From assembly GCA_026770615.1 (NCBI GenBank), contig MU631415.1:99403-114821 (forward strand): a DNA stretch of 15,419 nt, read 5' to 3'. This stretch comes from Pavlovales sp. CCMP2436. Taxonomy: Eukaryota > Haptophyta > Pavlovophyceae > Pavlovales. Below the pieces are notes generated by a model. That model ran no database searches. It worked only from the letters and a program-made list of their open reading frames with translations, and was not told the origin of the DNA. Both the position numbers and the translations under genes were made by a program. Positions 1 to 7,963 of this stretch are shown piece after piece (position 1 is the stretch's first letter; each line of letters opens with the position of its first letter).

Positions 1-92
1 GCCCGTGTTGGGAGCGCACCCGTTTTTTTTCTTTTTCTTTTCGTATTCTGATTCTGACGATGTTGTCGTTTGCGTGATGATAATGCGAGCAG

Positions 93-215
93 GTGCATGG
101 CCGCGCCAAGCTCTTTGGGGTGCTGCTCGGTGGCGTGATGTGCACGATCTCGGTAGCCGCCGTCGCCTACGGTGTCGTGACACTAATCTCGGTAATATTA
201 ATAAAACATGTGTGA
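93..215 (+). other. Candidate last coding exon, hydrophobic C-terminus
   Basis: A pyrimidine-rich stretch (about 24-60) precedes a possible acceptor AG at 91-92. From 93 a frame opens as V-H-G-R-A-K and continues through a roughly 30-residue hydrophobic stretch (LFGVLLGGV..., ...YGVVTLISVILI) to a TGA at 213-215. This would suit the last transmembrane segment of a protein whose other exons lie left of the window. Part of it (162-196) is repeated at 350-384 with only third-codon-position differences in this frame, a mild sign of coding ancestry. No family is recognised. It could equally be non-coding. Confidence 0.22.
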
Positions 216-384
216 ACAATAATAATTTCCTTAAGTAAGTCTTTGCGCTAATCTCGGTAATATTTAAAAGTAGCAGTATTACAATTCTACTTTTTCTTAG
301 TAGTTTTTTAAACGCCTATTACCCTACTGCCACTACACTGAAAGTCGCGGTTGCTTACGGCGTTGTGACACTAATCTCGGTAAT
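162..384 (+). repeat. Short direct repeats sharing CTAATCTCGGTAAT
   Basis: A 35-nt segment at 162-196 recurs at 350-384 with four mismatches. A shorter 17-nt core (183-199) recurs at 248-264. The bases after the 248 copy (AAAGTAGCAGTATTACAATTC) resemble those after the 350 copy, so three related units are present. The stretch up to 460 is otherwise AT-rich and shows no gene. Confidence 0.6.
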
Positions 385-1159
385 CACAAATATTACTGCT
401 TGTTTAAATGTAGCATGGGTACAATTATAAGAAGAAGTAGATCCGCTTTTTAATTAGTTTACCCTATTTGCCGAATGTGCAAATCCCTGGTCGCGGTGCT
501 GATTTTCACATTCGGATTTCGCTCGGATTTCGCAAGATCTAAATGTAATTTTGCAACTGCCTTTTGTTGTCAGTTTTCCCGGATTGGCCGAGCCCAGATC
601 CGAATTAGTCTACTGTCACGAGCTGTTACAAGGGGGCTGAGCGCCCCCTCGCACTGCAGATATCATGAAAGCCACCTCTCTCAACGCCTGGGGCGTTCGC
701 GGGTGTGTTGAAGGGTCATACTAACTAACTAACACGAGTTGTTGCTCAAATCGTACTCGCCTTACTCCTACGAATACGAATACGAATAATAATATGAACA
801 ATACTTCTCATACGCATACTCGTACCCAGTTCCGCTCAGACTGTCCGCTCAACCCCCCCCCCCCACCCACCAACCCCCACCCCTCCTCCGCACCCCCCAA
901 ATAGCGGTTGGGCACGATGAACCGCGTATCGAGCATGGACGACCTTGAGCAGGTTATTATTATTTTTAGTGTTGTTAGTGTTGTTAGTGTTGTTAGTGTT
1001 GTTAGTGTTAGTGTTATTGTTATTATTATTTATTATTATTATTGTCGTTAATATTTATTATTGTTATTATTTATTTTATTATTATGAGTACTTTATAATT
1101 ATATTATATTTCCTGAGCGTGGACGAAGACCTCGAGCAGGTGCGTGTAAATTTCTATGA
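385..1159. other. Gene-free stretch with simple repeats
   Basis: No convincing coding region. It contains two small hairpins (631-649, arms AGGGGGC/GCCCCCT; 683-697, arms AACGCC/GGCGTT), a CGAATA-type repeat near 770-795, a G-free C-rich tract at about 850-898, and the GTTGTTAGT/TTA repeats listed separately. Short open frames here are low-complexity or lack any recognisable motif. Confidence 0.6.
967..1085. repeat. 9-bp minisatellite GTTGTTAGT followed by TTA-rich microsatellite
   Basis: From 967 to about 1013 the unit GTTGTTAGT is repeated four to five times, then it grades into a TTA/TTG trinucleotide tract to about 1085. The leucine-rich open frame across it is an artefact of the repeat. 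Confidence 0.85.
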
Positions 1160-1260
1160 TCAACCTCACCTCTACCACCACTTTTGCTACCAGGACTAAT
1201 GTCTGACGTCGACCAAGTCAGTGAGTGAACACCACATGTTGAACCATGCTAAGCCGCTAA
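1160..1260 (+). repeat. Dispersed repeat family B, copy 1
   Basis: The segment runs from TCAACCTCACCTCTACC to TGAACCATGCTAAGCCGCTAA. It aligns over almost its whole length with 12913-13015 and, in its right part, with 3095-3153. All copies lie on the plus strand. It is followed by a TAC trinucleotide repeat (about 1262-1292). In copy 3 this repeat sits just 3' of a degenerate transposon-type reading frame, so it may be the 3' end of that element; this is inference. Confidence 0.75.
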
Positions 1261-1265
1261 TAATA

Positions 1266-1727
1266 CTAAATACTACTACTACTACTACTATTTAAATGCT
1301 TCACCGCCTCTCTCTCTCTGTCTATGTCTGCACGATCTCGTTTGTGAGTGAACGCGAGTCTCCTGCCGCACACTACTGAGCCAATTATTATTATTATTCA
1401 TGTGTTCGAGCAGATGAACGGCATGAAGATTCGCATGCTAGATGACGTGCGTATGTGATCATGCGAACGAAGCGCGCGAGAATTTCGGCGAAAGACAGAT
1501 AATGAGCTATTTATTGGCGAACCAGCGATGTTGACATCGAGGGAGTGATTTGCGAACTTTAAATCTACTTATAAGTAGTTATGAATCTATTTAAAATTGT
1601 TTAGTTATTTGCACCTGCAGAGTGATATTAGTAATTATATTAATTATTCCGACCAGGGCGTGCACAAACTCAGTTGAACCAAGAAGATATACCGAGTTAT
1701 TGACGGATCGGTCGGAGTTGGTTGGCG
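1266..1727. other. Gene-free stretch, nothing recognised
   Basis: It holds a TAC/CTA microsatellite, a TCTC run (about 1310-1320), a short ATT tract near 1390 and AT-rich unique sequence. I see no coding region, RNA gene or clear element end. Confidence 0.5.
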
Positions 1728-1905
1728 TGGCGCGCCTGCCGCCTGAGATTCGTGTCCCCGCTCGGTGGAGTAGACGGCCGAATGATTTGAATCCATATAT
1801 TTTTGTATGTATTTATTGATTGATTTAAGCAAATACTCCGTTTTATTCATTTTTAGTGAGCGCTTGTCAGTCGGATAGCCAAATGTGCAGCAGGTCCGAG
1901 GGTCC
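1728..1905 (+). repeat. Partial copy of the foldback-element arm
   Basis: This segment aligns directly with 7065-7210, the outer part of the right arm of the inverted repeat at 6558-7321. Shared blocks in order are GTCCCCGC, GTAGACGG, TTTTTGTATGTATTTATT, the CGAGCACTCC-like block, TTTTATT, GCGCTTG and AAATGTG followed by CAGGTCC. The similarity stops at about 1905, where family A sequence in reverse orientation begins, so the locus is a mosaic of two repeats. Confidence 0.65.
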
Positions 1906-2160
1906 CTTCAATCCGAGTGTACTCTATACTTACTTGGGTCCGGTGGACCGGCTCTTAGAAAGCCCCGCAGGGCCCCCGGGGGCCCCGCCGGAGGCGCCTA
2001 TGTGACTAACATATAACTAACTTGTCACATAGCCCGGGGGCCCACGGGGCCCCACGGATACCGCGGATAATCCCCGTACGTTACACCTTTTCTAAGAGCC
2101 GGCCGGTGGAGACCTGTCAGGGGACGGACGTATTTTTAGATATTTATACATCAATCTACT
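1905..2160 (-). repeat. Dispersed repeat family A, reverse copy split by a MITE
   Basis: The reverse complement of about 2155-2103 plus 1947-1905 aligns with 9050-9125: the TGTAAATA(C/T)CTA-like start, then ACGTCCGTCCCCTGACAG, TCTCCACCGGACCCAA and ACACTCGGAT. In this copy the match is broken by 155 bp of unrelated sequence plus a second copy of CCGGTGGA. Other copies lie at 3745-3905, 9030-9420 and 14720-15125. Confidence 0.75.
1948..2102. mobile_element. 155-bp MITE-like insertion with 14-bp TIRs and 8-bp target duplication
   Basis: The ends are perfect 14-bp inverted repeats, CCGGCTCTTAGAAA (1948-1961) and TTTCTAAGAGCCGG (2089-2102). They are flanked by an exact direct repeat CCGGTGGA (1940-1947 and 2103-2110). 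The interior is GC-rich and partly self-complementary, including CTATGTGAC near 1998 and GTCACATAG near 2025, so the element can fold back. It carries no coding capacity. The related repeat at 9030-9420 has a single CCGGTGGA (reverse strand, 9090-9097) and no insertion, which is an empty site. An 8-bp target duplication is typical of hAT and some other cut-and-paste superfamilies; the superfamily is not settled by this sequence. Confidence 0.88.
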
Positions 2161-2359
2161 GCCTCTTTTGGGCGGGGGGCTGATTGGGCTTTAGTAGGTG
2201 ACTATGAGGCCTTGCAGTAACACCTTTCTAATCTTGTTGTCTCTAATGGCAAGCATGTAAAAGTGTTGGCTGTGCTGTGCAGTGGGTTTATCTCCTGCCT
2301 TCATATCTGCATTCGCAGTCAGTAGGGCCTTCCGTTTTCAGTGCAAATTGAGATGGAAA

Positions 2360-2975
2360 ACAGTCGCCGCAGTGTGCGCGCTCGTCGCGATGCTGTCCAC
2401 TTGAGGTACTCGCTGGCACCTTTCGACCATCCGTCTCGCTCGGGTCATCAAGTGGATGTGCGTCGCGCGCTGCGGTGGGCGCTGCTGCGCGCGGCGGCGG
2501 GCCGCACGCGGAGACGCCGCTTAAGGCTACCAAGGCTACGACGACGATGCTGCTTCCTGCGGCCGCCGTAGTGTGCGCGCTCGCAGCGTCGCGATGCTGT
2601 TCACTTGAGGTACTCGCTGGCACCTCTCGACCACCCGTCTCGCTCGGGTCTTCAAGTGGATGTGCTCGCGCGCTGCGGAGGGCGCTGCTGCGCGCGGCGG
2701 CGTGCCGCACGCGGAGACGCCGCTCAAGGCTACCAAGGCTACGACGATGCTGCTTCTTGCGGCTGCCGCAGTGTGCGCGCTCGCAGCGTCGCGATCCTGT
2801 CCATTTGAGGTACTCGCTGGCACCTCTCGACTACCCGTCTCGCTCGGGTCCTCAAGTGGATGTGCGTCGCGCGCTTGCGGAGGGCGCTGCTGCGCGCGGC
2901 GGCGGGCCGCACACGGAGACGCCGCTCAAGGCTACCAAGGCTACGATGATGATGCTGCTCCCTGCGGCCGTCACG
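2360..2975. repeat. Tandem array, three units of about 200 bp
   Basis: Three units of about 204, 200 and 200 bp follow each other; the marker GAGGTACTCGCTGGCACC begins at 2403, 2607 and 2807. Units differ at few positions and are very GC-rich. Each carries a small inverted pair CACTTGA...TCAAGTG (2398-2404 and 2448-2454 in unit 1; slightly changed in unit 3). Several frames on both strands stay open through the array because of its base composition. The 204/200 spacing changes frame between units, so a repeated protein is not supported. Confidence 0.88.
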
Positions 2976-3094
2976 GTAGGGCTGCGGCGGCCAAGGCGCG
3001 GCCGAGGCGGGGCGTGGGGGCCGGGGTGCACACACTCACACCCTTTGGTGTGAGTGCTGGTGCATGAGGGTTTGGGTCGATCGCTCGACCTCAG

Positions 3095-3153
3095 CCTGAC
3101 GTCGACCAAGCCAGTGACTGAAAAACACCTGCTGAACCATGCTGAGCCGCTAA
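3095..3153 (+). repeat. Dispersed repeat family B, copy 2 (right part only)
   Basis: Matches 1202-1260 and 12958-13015: CTGACGTCGACCAAG(C/T)CAGTGA, then CACCTGCTGAACCATGCTGAGCCGCTAA. The left part of the family is missing, which would fit a truncated copy. It starts shortly after the end of the 200-bp tandem array. Confidence 0.75.
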
Positions 3154-3165
3154 TGTATAGTACCA

Positions 3166-3744
3166 TTATAAGATAGCGCATGAGACGATCGATGGCTGAT
3201 CCTCCCGTGTCATGCCCGTTCGCCTTTGCGGCTACAAGTCGGGGGACGTTAAAAGAACTATTAATGAATGAGACCACATAGATAAAGAATGCCAAGACCT
3301 GCAGCCAATCAGCGAATTTACAGTTGTCGCGTGTACCTTGCAAGCTCCACCCCAGTTCTACGCCGCGTTGCTCGCAACCTTCAAGCTTCAGTAGCCCGAC
3401 GACCAATTCATTCTTAGTTAATGCATTTTTAAAAAGGCTCTCAATCTTCTCGAGATGGCCGAACATCTGCGTCTAGGGGTATCTTCAAAGTTTGGTTACC
3501 TTCACGGAAACCCTCCCCAGTATCGGTATTACCTACAATTTAGACCTGGCCCCGTTGGGTACTGTGTATGTTTATGATAGGGATTCAAGCTGGCGTCTGA
3601 CTGTTCTGAATGTTGTGCTGGTCTGAGCGCTGCGTCGCCCATTGCCTGCTGCGTGCCTTAGTCGACTGCACTGGCTTGGGCGCCACCGCGCGTGCCGATG
3701 AATCTCTGGTAGTGTGCCCGGGCAAGGGCGTTTAGGGAGATGAT
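3166..3744. other. Gene-free stretch, nothing recognised
   Basis: An open frame on the minus strand covers part of this stretch (to 3466), but it runs on through repeat B and into the tandem array and shows no family motif. A plus-strand stretch at about 3475-3630 is open for some 49 codons without a start or splice context that I can support. From about 3720 the sequence begins to resemble the 3' part of the ankyrin gene near 14700. Confidence 0.45.
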
Positions 3745-3905
3745 CTGCTGGTTGCTGTTTGTCGTATGTAAAGATCTATAAAATCGTCCGGTCCCGTTCG
3801 CGGTCTACCAGGTAAAACTGGGACCAGCTCCCGAGCCCCCGGATACCGTCCTCCCCGCTAAGACTGATCAGGCACACGACTCTCGACGACACTCGACTTA
3901 CTGTT
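3745..3905 (+). repeat. Dispersed repeat family A, short copy upstream of the glycosyltransferase gene
   Basis: Aligns with 14720-14900: GA(A/G)(A/G)TGATC...TGCTG, CGTATGTAAAGATCTA, ATCGTCCGGTCCC, then GGATACCGTC, CTGATCAG, CACACGACT and CTCGAC blocks. It ends about 100 bp before the start codon of the glycosyltransferase gene, so it may form part of that gene's promoter or 5' leader. That role is inference. Confidence 0.65.
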
Positions 3906-4009
3906 TACTGTAGCTTGAGAAGCGAGCCGCGTAGGGGCAAGGGGTAGGAGCAGGGAGTGATTCTTTTTTCAATGCGCTTTACTTTTAGCCGGAGCTCTCC
4001 GCCGCAGAG

Positions 4010-6110
4010 ATGGCCGGGAGCGGCGCGATCCGCGGCGGATTCTCCAACGTCTACACTGCGGTGGCGAATGGCGACGGCGCGACGAATAACCTGCTACCAC
4101 CTGAGCACGGCGACTGCCTGCCGCTTCGACCTCGGTGGGCCGGATCTCTCCGCATCGTGCTCGTGCTGTCACTCGTAGCCGCCTCGTTTGCTGCGGTTTT
4201 CACGGTTGCCATGCTCCGACACTCGCGCCGCCAAGCCGCATCAGGACCCGAGCTGCGGTACCCAGAGTGGCCGCCACCGCCAACAAACATGTCGCGCTCG
4301 ACGCTCCTGGCCCTGCGCCCCGATCGGCCGGGTGTCGCGCGTCGCTTGCTCGCACTCTCCCGTGAGCGGCAGCGAGCGGGCCTCCCGCCGCCAGGTCTGC
4401 CTGCCATCTAGCCTACATGTCTACTGCACGCCTGCCTGCTCTGTCTGCGCGGCATGCTTGAGCTGCCTGCGCGGCACTCCTGCGCGGTGCTCTTACAGTC
4501 TATATGTCTGCGCGGCATGCTTTGCGCGGTGCTCCCACCGCCAGGTCCTGCCGCTTGGCGCACAGCTCGCAAAGCTCGAACCCCCCCCCACACACACCAC
4601 CTAATCCCCCCACCCCACCCCCCCAAACACGCACTCACACCCCCTATCCCACTTCCACCCCTTCCCAAACACACACAACACACACAGTCCTCGTGGTCGC
4701 AGGTGGCGAGTGGCGATTCGGGCTGGGAAACATCCTCACGGCGCTGGCGTCCGCCGCGGTGCTCGCCGAGTCGATTGGCGCGGCCTGCGCCTTCTCCCTC
4801 GGCGAGGATGTCTACTCCTCGGAACTGCGGCCTCTGCTTCACAAGCGCACCGACGGCCTGCCGCTGATAGCCTTCCCCTGCGTCGAAGTGGGGATGTCCG
4901 AGCTGGGCGCAATCCGCACGTCGCGCATCTTGCCTGTCGTGGACGTCCACGCGTGGCGATTGCAGGGCGGGGGGGGCGGTGCAAAGGTACCACCCTTGGG
5001 CGGTGGTTTCATTATCGACGTTGGTCTCAAGTGGCACGAAGAAGATTGCCTCACGCGAATGGACGTCATGTCCCTCCTCGCTCCGCCAGGCATGGCACCC
5101 GCGCAGTTCTGGACGCGGCTGCGCGGGAAGTTTGAGGAGACCTTCGCAGCGATCGAGCTGCCAGCGGCATCAACTGCTGCCGAGCGCAAGATTGAAGCCG
5201 GCGTACCCCCCTGGCTGCCGCGCACTGGCACCGTGTGCGGGCACATTCGCCTGCTGCACAAGGAGAACCACCGGGTTGGAGGCAAGGCGTCGTGCGGCAG
5301 GGGCGACTGCGGTAGGCTCCTTGCCGCGCTTGAGGTGACCTGCCCTATGTGATATTATGTTGCGCCTACGTAGCACCCGTCACTGCCCGATGAACACGCT
5401 CCAATGCCCCATTTAACACTTTTCACTGCCCCGATGTGCAGGAGCTGTATGTGCGGCAGCCGTTTGGCTCCTACTTTTTCACGTCTGGAGCCGACTGCAC
5501 GCACTGCTTACCCCTGGTTGCGCCTCGATTGCACAGCGAGGCAGCGCACATCGAGTCTCCGCACTTCTCGAGTCGTATTGACTCGCCGAATCCGAATGTG
5601 TCGGTTACCGACAAGTTTGACAATGCCGTCGGCGCGATGTTGGACCTGCGGGCACTGGCCAAGTGCGCGCTCGTCCTTGTCGATGACAAGCCCGCCGGCA
5701 CGTTCGCGTTTGCCGTTGCTGCAGCGGGTAGGCTCACGCCGTGCGCAGATCCGCTCGAGTGGCTCGAGCACAGGCCGCCGGGCTTCGAAGGCAGGAATAA
5801 GACAGCAGCGAGTTACCGGCTCAGCGATCCGAACGGGGCCGACGAGCCATATCCGGTGCGCGCGCTGTGTAGCACGGCGGAGGCTAGCAGCCCGCCAGCT
5901 CCCTGCGCCAATGAGCTGACGGCTGCAGCGTTGGGACGCCTGGCCGACGATGTTCGCTACGACCTCGCGACGCCGTGGAATCCTCGCAATGAGCCGCGGC
6001 TGCATAGCGCGCACGTTTCGCAATTCGACACGGCCGAGTGCCGCCGCCGCACAAAGCTCCGTGTTAAGGAGCTGCGCAAACGGAGGAAAGCAGACGGCAT
6101 CCCCACCTAA
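4010..6110 (+). CDS. Fucosyltransferase-like type II membrane glycosyltransferase, 3 exons: join(4010..4394, 4688..5334, 5442..6110)
   Basis: The spliced model encodes 566 residues. Residues 1-46 are a cytoplasmic tail, about 47-69 a single hydrophobic anchor, then a short proline-rich stem and a lumenal catalytic region, the layout of Golgi glycosyltransferases. Family-like motifs: a strand plus glycine turn (VLVVAGG, 129-135), GLGN (140-143) followed by a helix, as in the G-x-GN motif of GT11/GT23/O-fucosyltransferase-type GT-B enzymes; HIR (314-316), like their HIRRxD donor-binding motif but without the usual second arginine; and a late segment at 404-442 ending in TFAFAVAAAG, resembling the conserved DxxxLxxxD...STF region. 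The tail is basic (KELRKRRK). Both introns are GT-AG and the frames join exactly, with stops if retained. Substrate is unknown. The altered HIR and STF positions mean activity is not assured. Family assignment is moderate, the gene structure stronger. Confidence 0.68.
4395..4687 (+). other. Intron 1 of the glycosyltransferase gene
   Basis: Phase 1 intron, 293 nt. The donor is CCAG|GTCTGC at 4394/4395 and the acceptor ACACAG|TCC at 4687/4688. Exon 1 would otherwise end at a TAG at 4409-4411. An alternative acceptor at 4702 is also in frame and would drop five residues, including the VLVVA strand. The 3' half (about 4576-4686) is nearly free of G and is C- and CA-rich. The 5' half carries a 63-bp-spaced direct repeat (TGTCTGCGCGGCATGCTT at 4442-4459 and 4505-4522). 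Confidence 0.72.
5335..5441 (+). other. Intron 2 of the glycosyltransferase gene
   Basis: Phase 0 intron, 107 nt, with donor GAG|GTGACC (5334/5335) and acceptor GTGCAG|GAG (5441/5442). Retention would introduce a TGA after ten codons. Splicing joins ...LAALE to ELYVRQPFG..., keeping one frame from exon 2 to exon 3. Confidence 0.75.
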
Positions 6111-6239
6111 CTGCGAGAACGGCCTCGCGGCGGTCTGTCCGATGAAGACCCGGAGTATTAATATCAGCTTATATTGATATGATTTGTCACGTACCGCCAG
6201 CGCTAGATCGAACCCTCTCTAGCTAGTTACGCTCACATT

Positions 6240-6265
6240 GATATATATATATATATATATGTATA

Positions 6266-6323
<58 letters not shown>

Positions 6324-6330
6324 TAGATAA
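6240..6330. repeat. Compound TA/TG microsatellite
   Basis: (TA)n at about 6240-6260, (TG)n at 6262-6284 and (TA)n again to 6320, ending in GATA units. It lies about 130 bp after the glycosyltransferase stop codon. The stretch from here to 6557 is AT-rich and shows nothing else. Confidence 0.95.
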
Positions 6331-6557
6331 TTAACTTATAACTATATGACGATGCGCTCTATAGAAAATAGCGATGCCTGCGATAAATATTGATGTATTC
6401 CGTGACGCAACCAGATAGAATACCGCGGCTTTGTAGGGGTAAATCGAATGTTAGTTATATAATTAAATTTTGTCTATTACTTTCTTAGTTTCAAAAAGAC
6501 CGTATATAAAAATATGTAACTAAATATACGTGCGAATTTGTTCTCACAAAGCAAGAA

Positions 6558-7321
6558 AATACTCCCCTTGGTCATAATGTTGGCGACTCAAAGTACGCAC
6601 TGTGAATGGGGGCCTTTCCGACGTCCCCGCCGGCTGAAAAGTCAGGACCCTGTCGCCAACCCTGGGATGCGCATTTATGTAACTTAATAATTCCCACGAA
6701 GCATATAAAATAAGCGCAAATAAATTAATTGATAAAATACATACAAAAAATGTTGATTTAAAAAAAAACTTTTGAGCACCGGCCGTTTACGCCGCGGTGA
6801 CTCGGATCCTAGCTGCGCAACGCCCGGAGGTGGCACCACTGATGTGTAGGGTGCCCTGGTGCTTGCCGGGGGTGCTGCCCGAGCGCGCCATGTCGCCTTT
6901 GAGGCGAGCAGGTGCGGCCCTCACGCCCTAGTTCGCCTGGGACAGGGTGCGATCAGGCCGGCCGCACCTCGCGCCTCAAAGGTGACATGGTGCGCTCGGG
7001 AAGCACCCCCTCCAAGCACCAGGACCACCCGCAGACCAGCAGCCCCACCTCCGGGCGCGGTGTGGCTGAGATCTGAGTCCCCGCGGCGTAGACGGTCAGG
7101 TTCTCAATTTTCATTTTTTTTTAATCACAATTTTTTGTATGTATTTATTTATTTACGCGAGCACTCCCTTTTTATTACGAGTGGGCGCTTGCCATCTAGC
7201 TAAATGTGTCTCAGGTCCTAGGCGACTTAGCGCTAATTTTTCAGCCAGTGGGGACGCGCAGGGAAGGTCTCCAAACGCAGTTCGTACCTTATGAGACCAA
7301 CGTTTTGGGCCGGGGAGTATT
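6558..7321. mobile_element. Large foldback element: 362-nt imperfect inverted arms, 40-nt centre
   Basis: Left arm 6558-6919 pairs with right arm 6960-7321; both are 362 nt and the spacer is 6920-6959. Matching blocks, outer to inner (left arm against reverse complement of right arm): AATACTCCCC; A(A/C)(T/G)TTGG; CGTCCCC..(C/T)GGCTGAAAA; GTCGCC; CATTTA; AAATACATACAAAAAA; (T/C)TACGCCGCGG.GACTC; CGCCCGGAGGTGG; CCTGGTGCTTG..GGGGTGCT.CCCGAGCGC.CCATGTC.CCTTTGAGGCG; GGTGCGGCC. The innermost 100 bp are best conserved. No long reading frame fits a transposase. Part of the right arm recurs at 1728-1905. Near-repeats CAAAGCAA (6547-6554) and CAAAGGCAA (7323-7331) flank it and could be a decayed target duplication, which is weak. 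Confidence 0.82.
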
Positions 7322-7963
7322 GCAAAGGCAAATTTTATAGAAAGTATACTAATACTGTGGGCACGAGTCAGTGACCGTTTCGGGCGACGCGGAGAACGAG
7401 CGACACCCTTGCTTATAGCCGCTGCGTGGCCGAGGTGCAGGTAATAACGCTCGTCGAGTCTCCGATGGAAATCGGCCTCTCGGCGAGCGGCTCTGGCTCA
7501 AGCGGCAGCGTCGTAGGGTCCGCGTCTGCTATGCTGGAAATCTAAAAATAATCAGCAGTGAATTTACCAAGTCATAATAGGCCAACAGGAGTTCGCATCG
7601 TTAGTCTGATTGATTCTGGGCTTTCCCCATGTCGTGGCGTTCATCGGCAATGTGTAGTGACCCTGGGTGTCCGACGCGGAGTGCGTCGGCTACCTAGCGT
7701 GCCAAACGCAGCGCCTATTAAATAGGCCAAACAGCAATTTAAATAGGCTTAGGGTCCTAGCCGACTAATATATATGTAGGCGATCGTCTGCCCATTTATA
7801 ATCATATCTCTTGAGTCTCTACATTATTGTAGATCTCCGGCATCACACATTTAATCATTTTCTACCTCGCGCTATTAGCACCGCCAACTTTTTAGACATC
7901 TAGTCCTAAATAGTTACAACATCAGTCTCGTGCTAGCTATACTGCATCTGCGTTACTGCATCT
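7322..7963. other. Gene-free stretch with one coding-like GC-rich island
   Basis: Mostly AT-rich, with a repeated ATAGGCC(A) word (7578, 7722) and a CCTAGCCGACT block (7756) resembling 7217. The island at about 7395-7545 is GC-rich and open on both strands (for instance the minus strand from about 7532 to 7421). It could be an exon of a gene I cannot assemble, or the 3' exon of the minus-strand gene that follows if that gene is spliced near its stop. No motif supports either. Confidence 0.35.

Noticed and set aside
945..1199. Leucine/isoleucine-rich open frame
   Set aside because: Direct translation of the GTTGTTAGT and TTA repeats; low complexity.
2288..3067. Several overlapping open frames on both strands in the tandem array
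   Set aside because: Open in many frames at once because of low stop-codon density; unit spacing of 204 then 200 shifts frame, so no repeated protein is preserved.
2852..3466. Minus-strand 204-codon open frame
   Set aside because: It runs through repeat B and into the tandem array and has no family motif. Its length follows from GC-rich repeat composition. The unique N-terminal part (3180-3466) alone is not enough to call a gene.
6195..6215. GGTTCGATCT-like word (minus strand) resembling a tRNA T-loop
   Set aside because: No matching acceptor, D or anticodon stems could be found around it.
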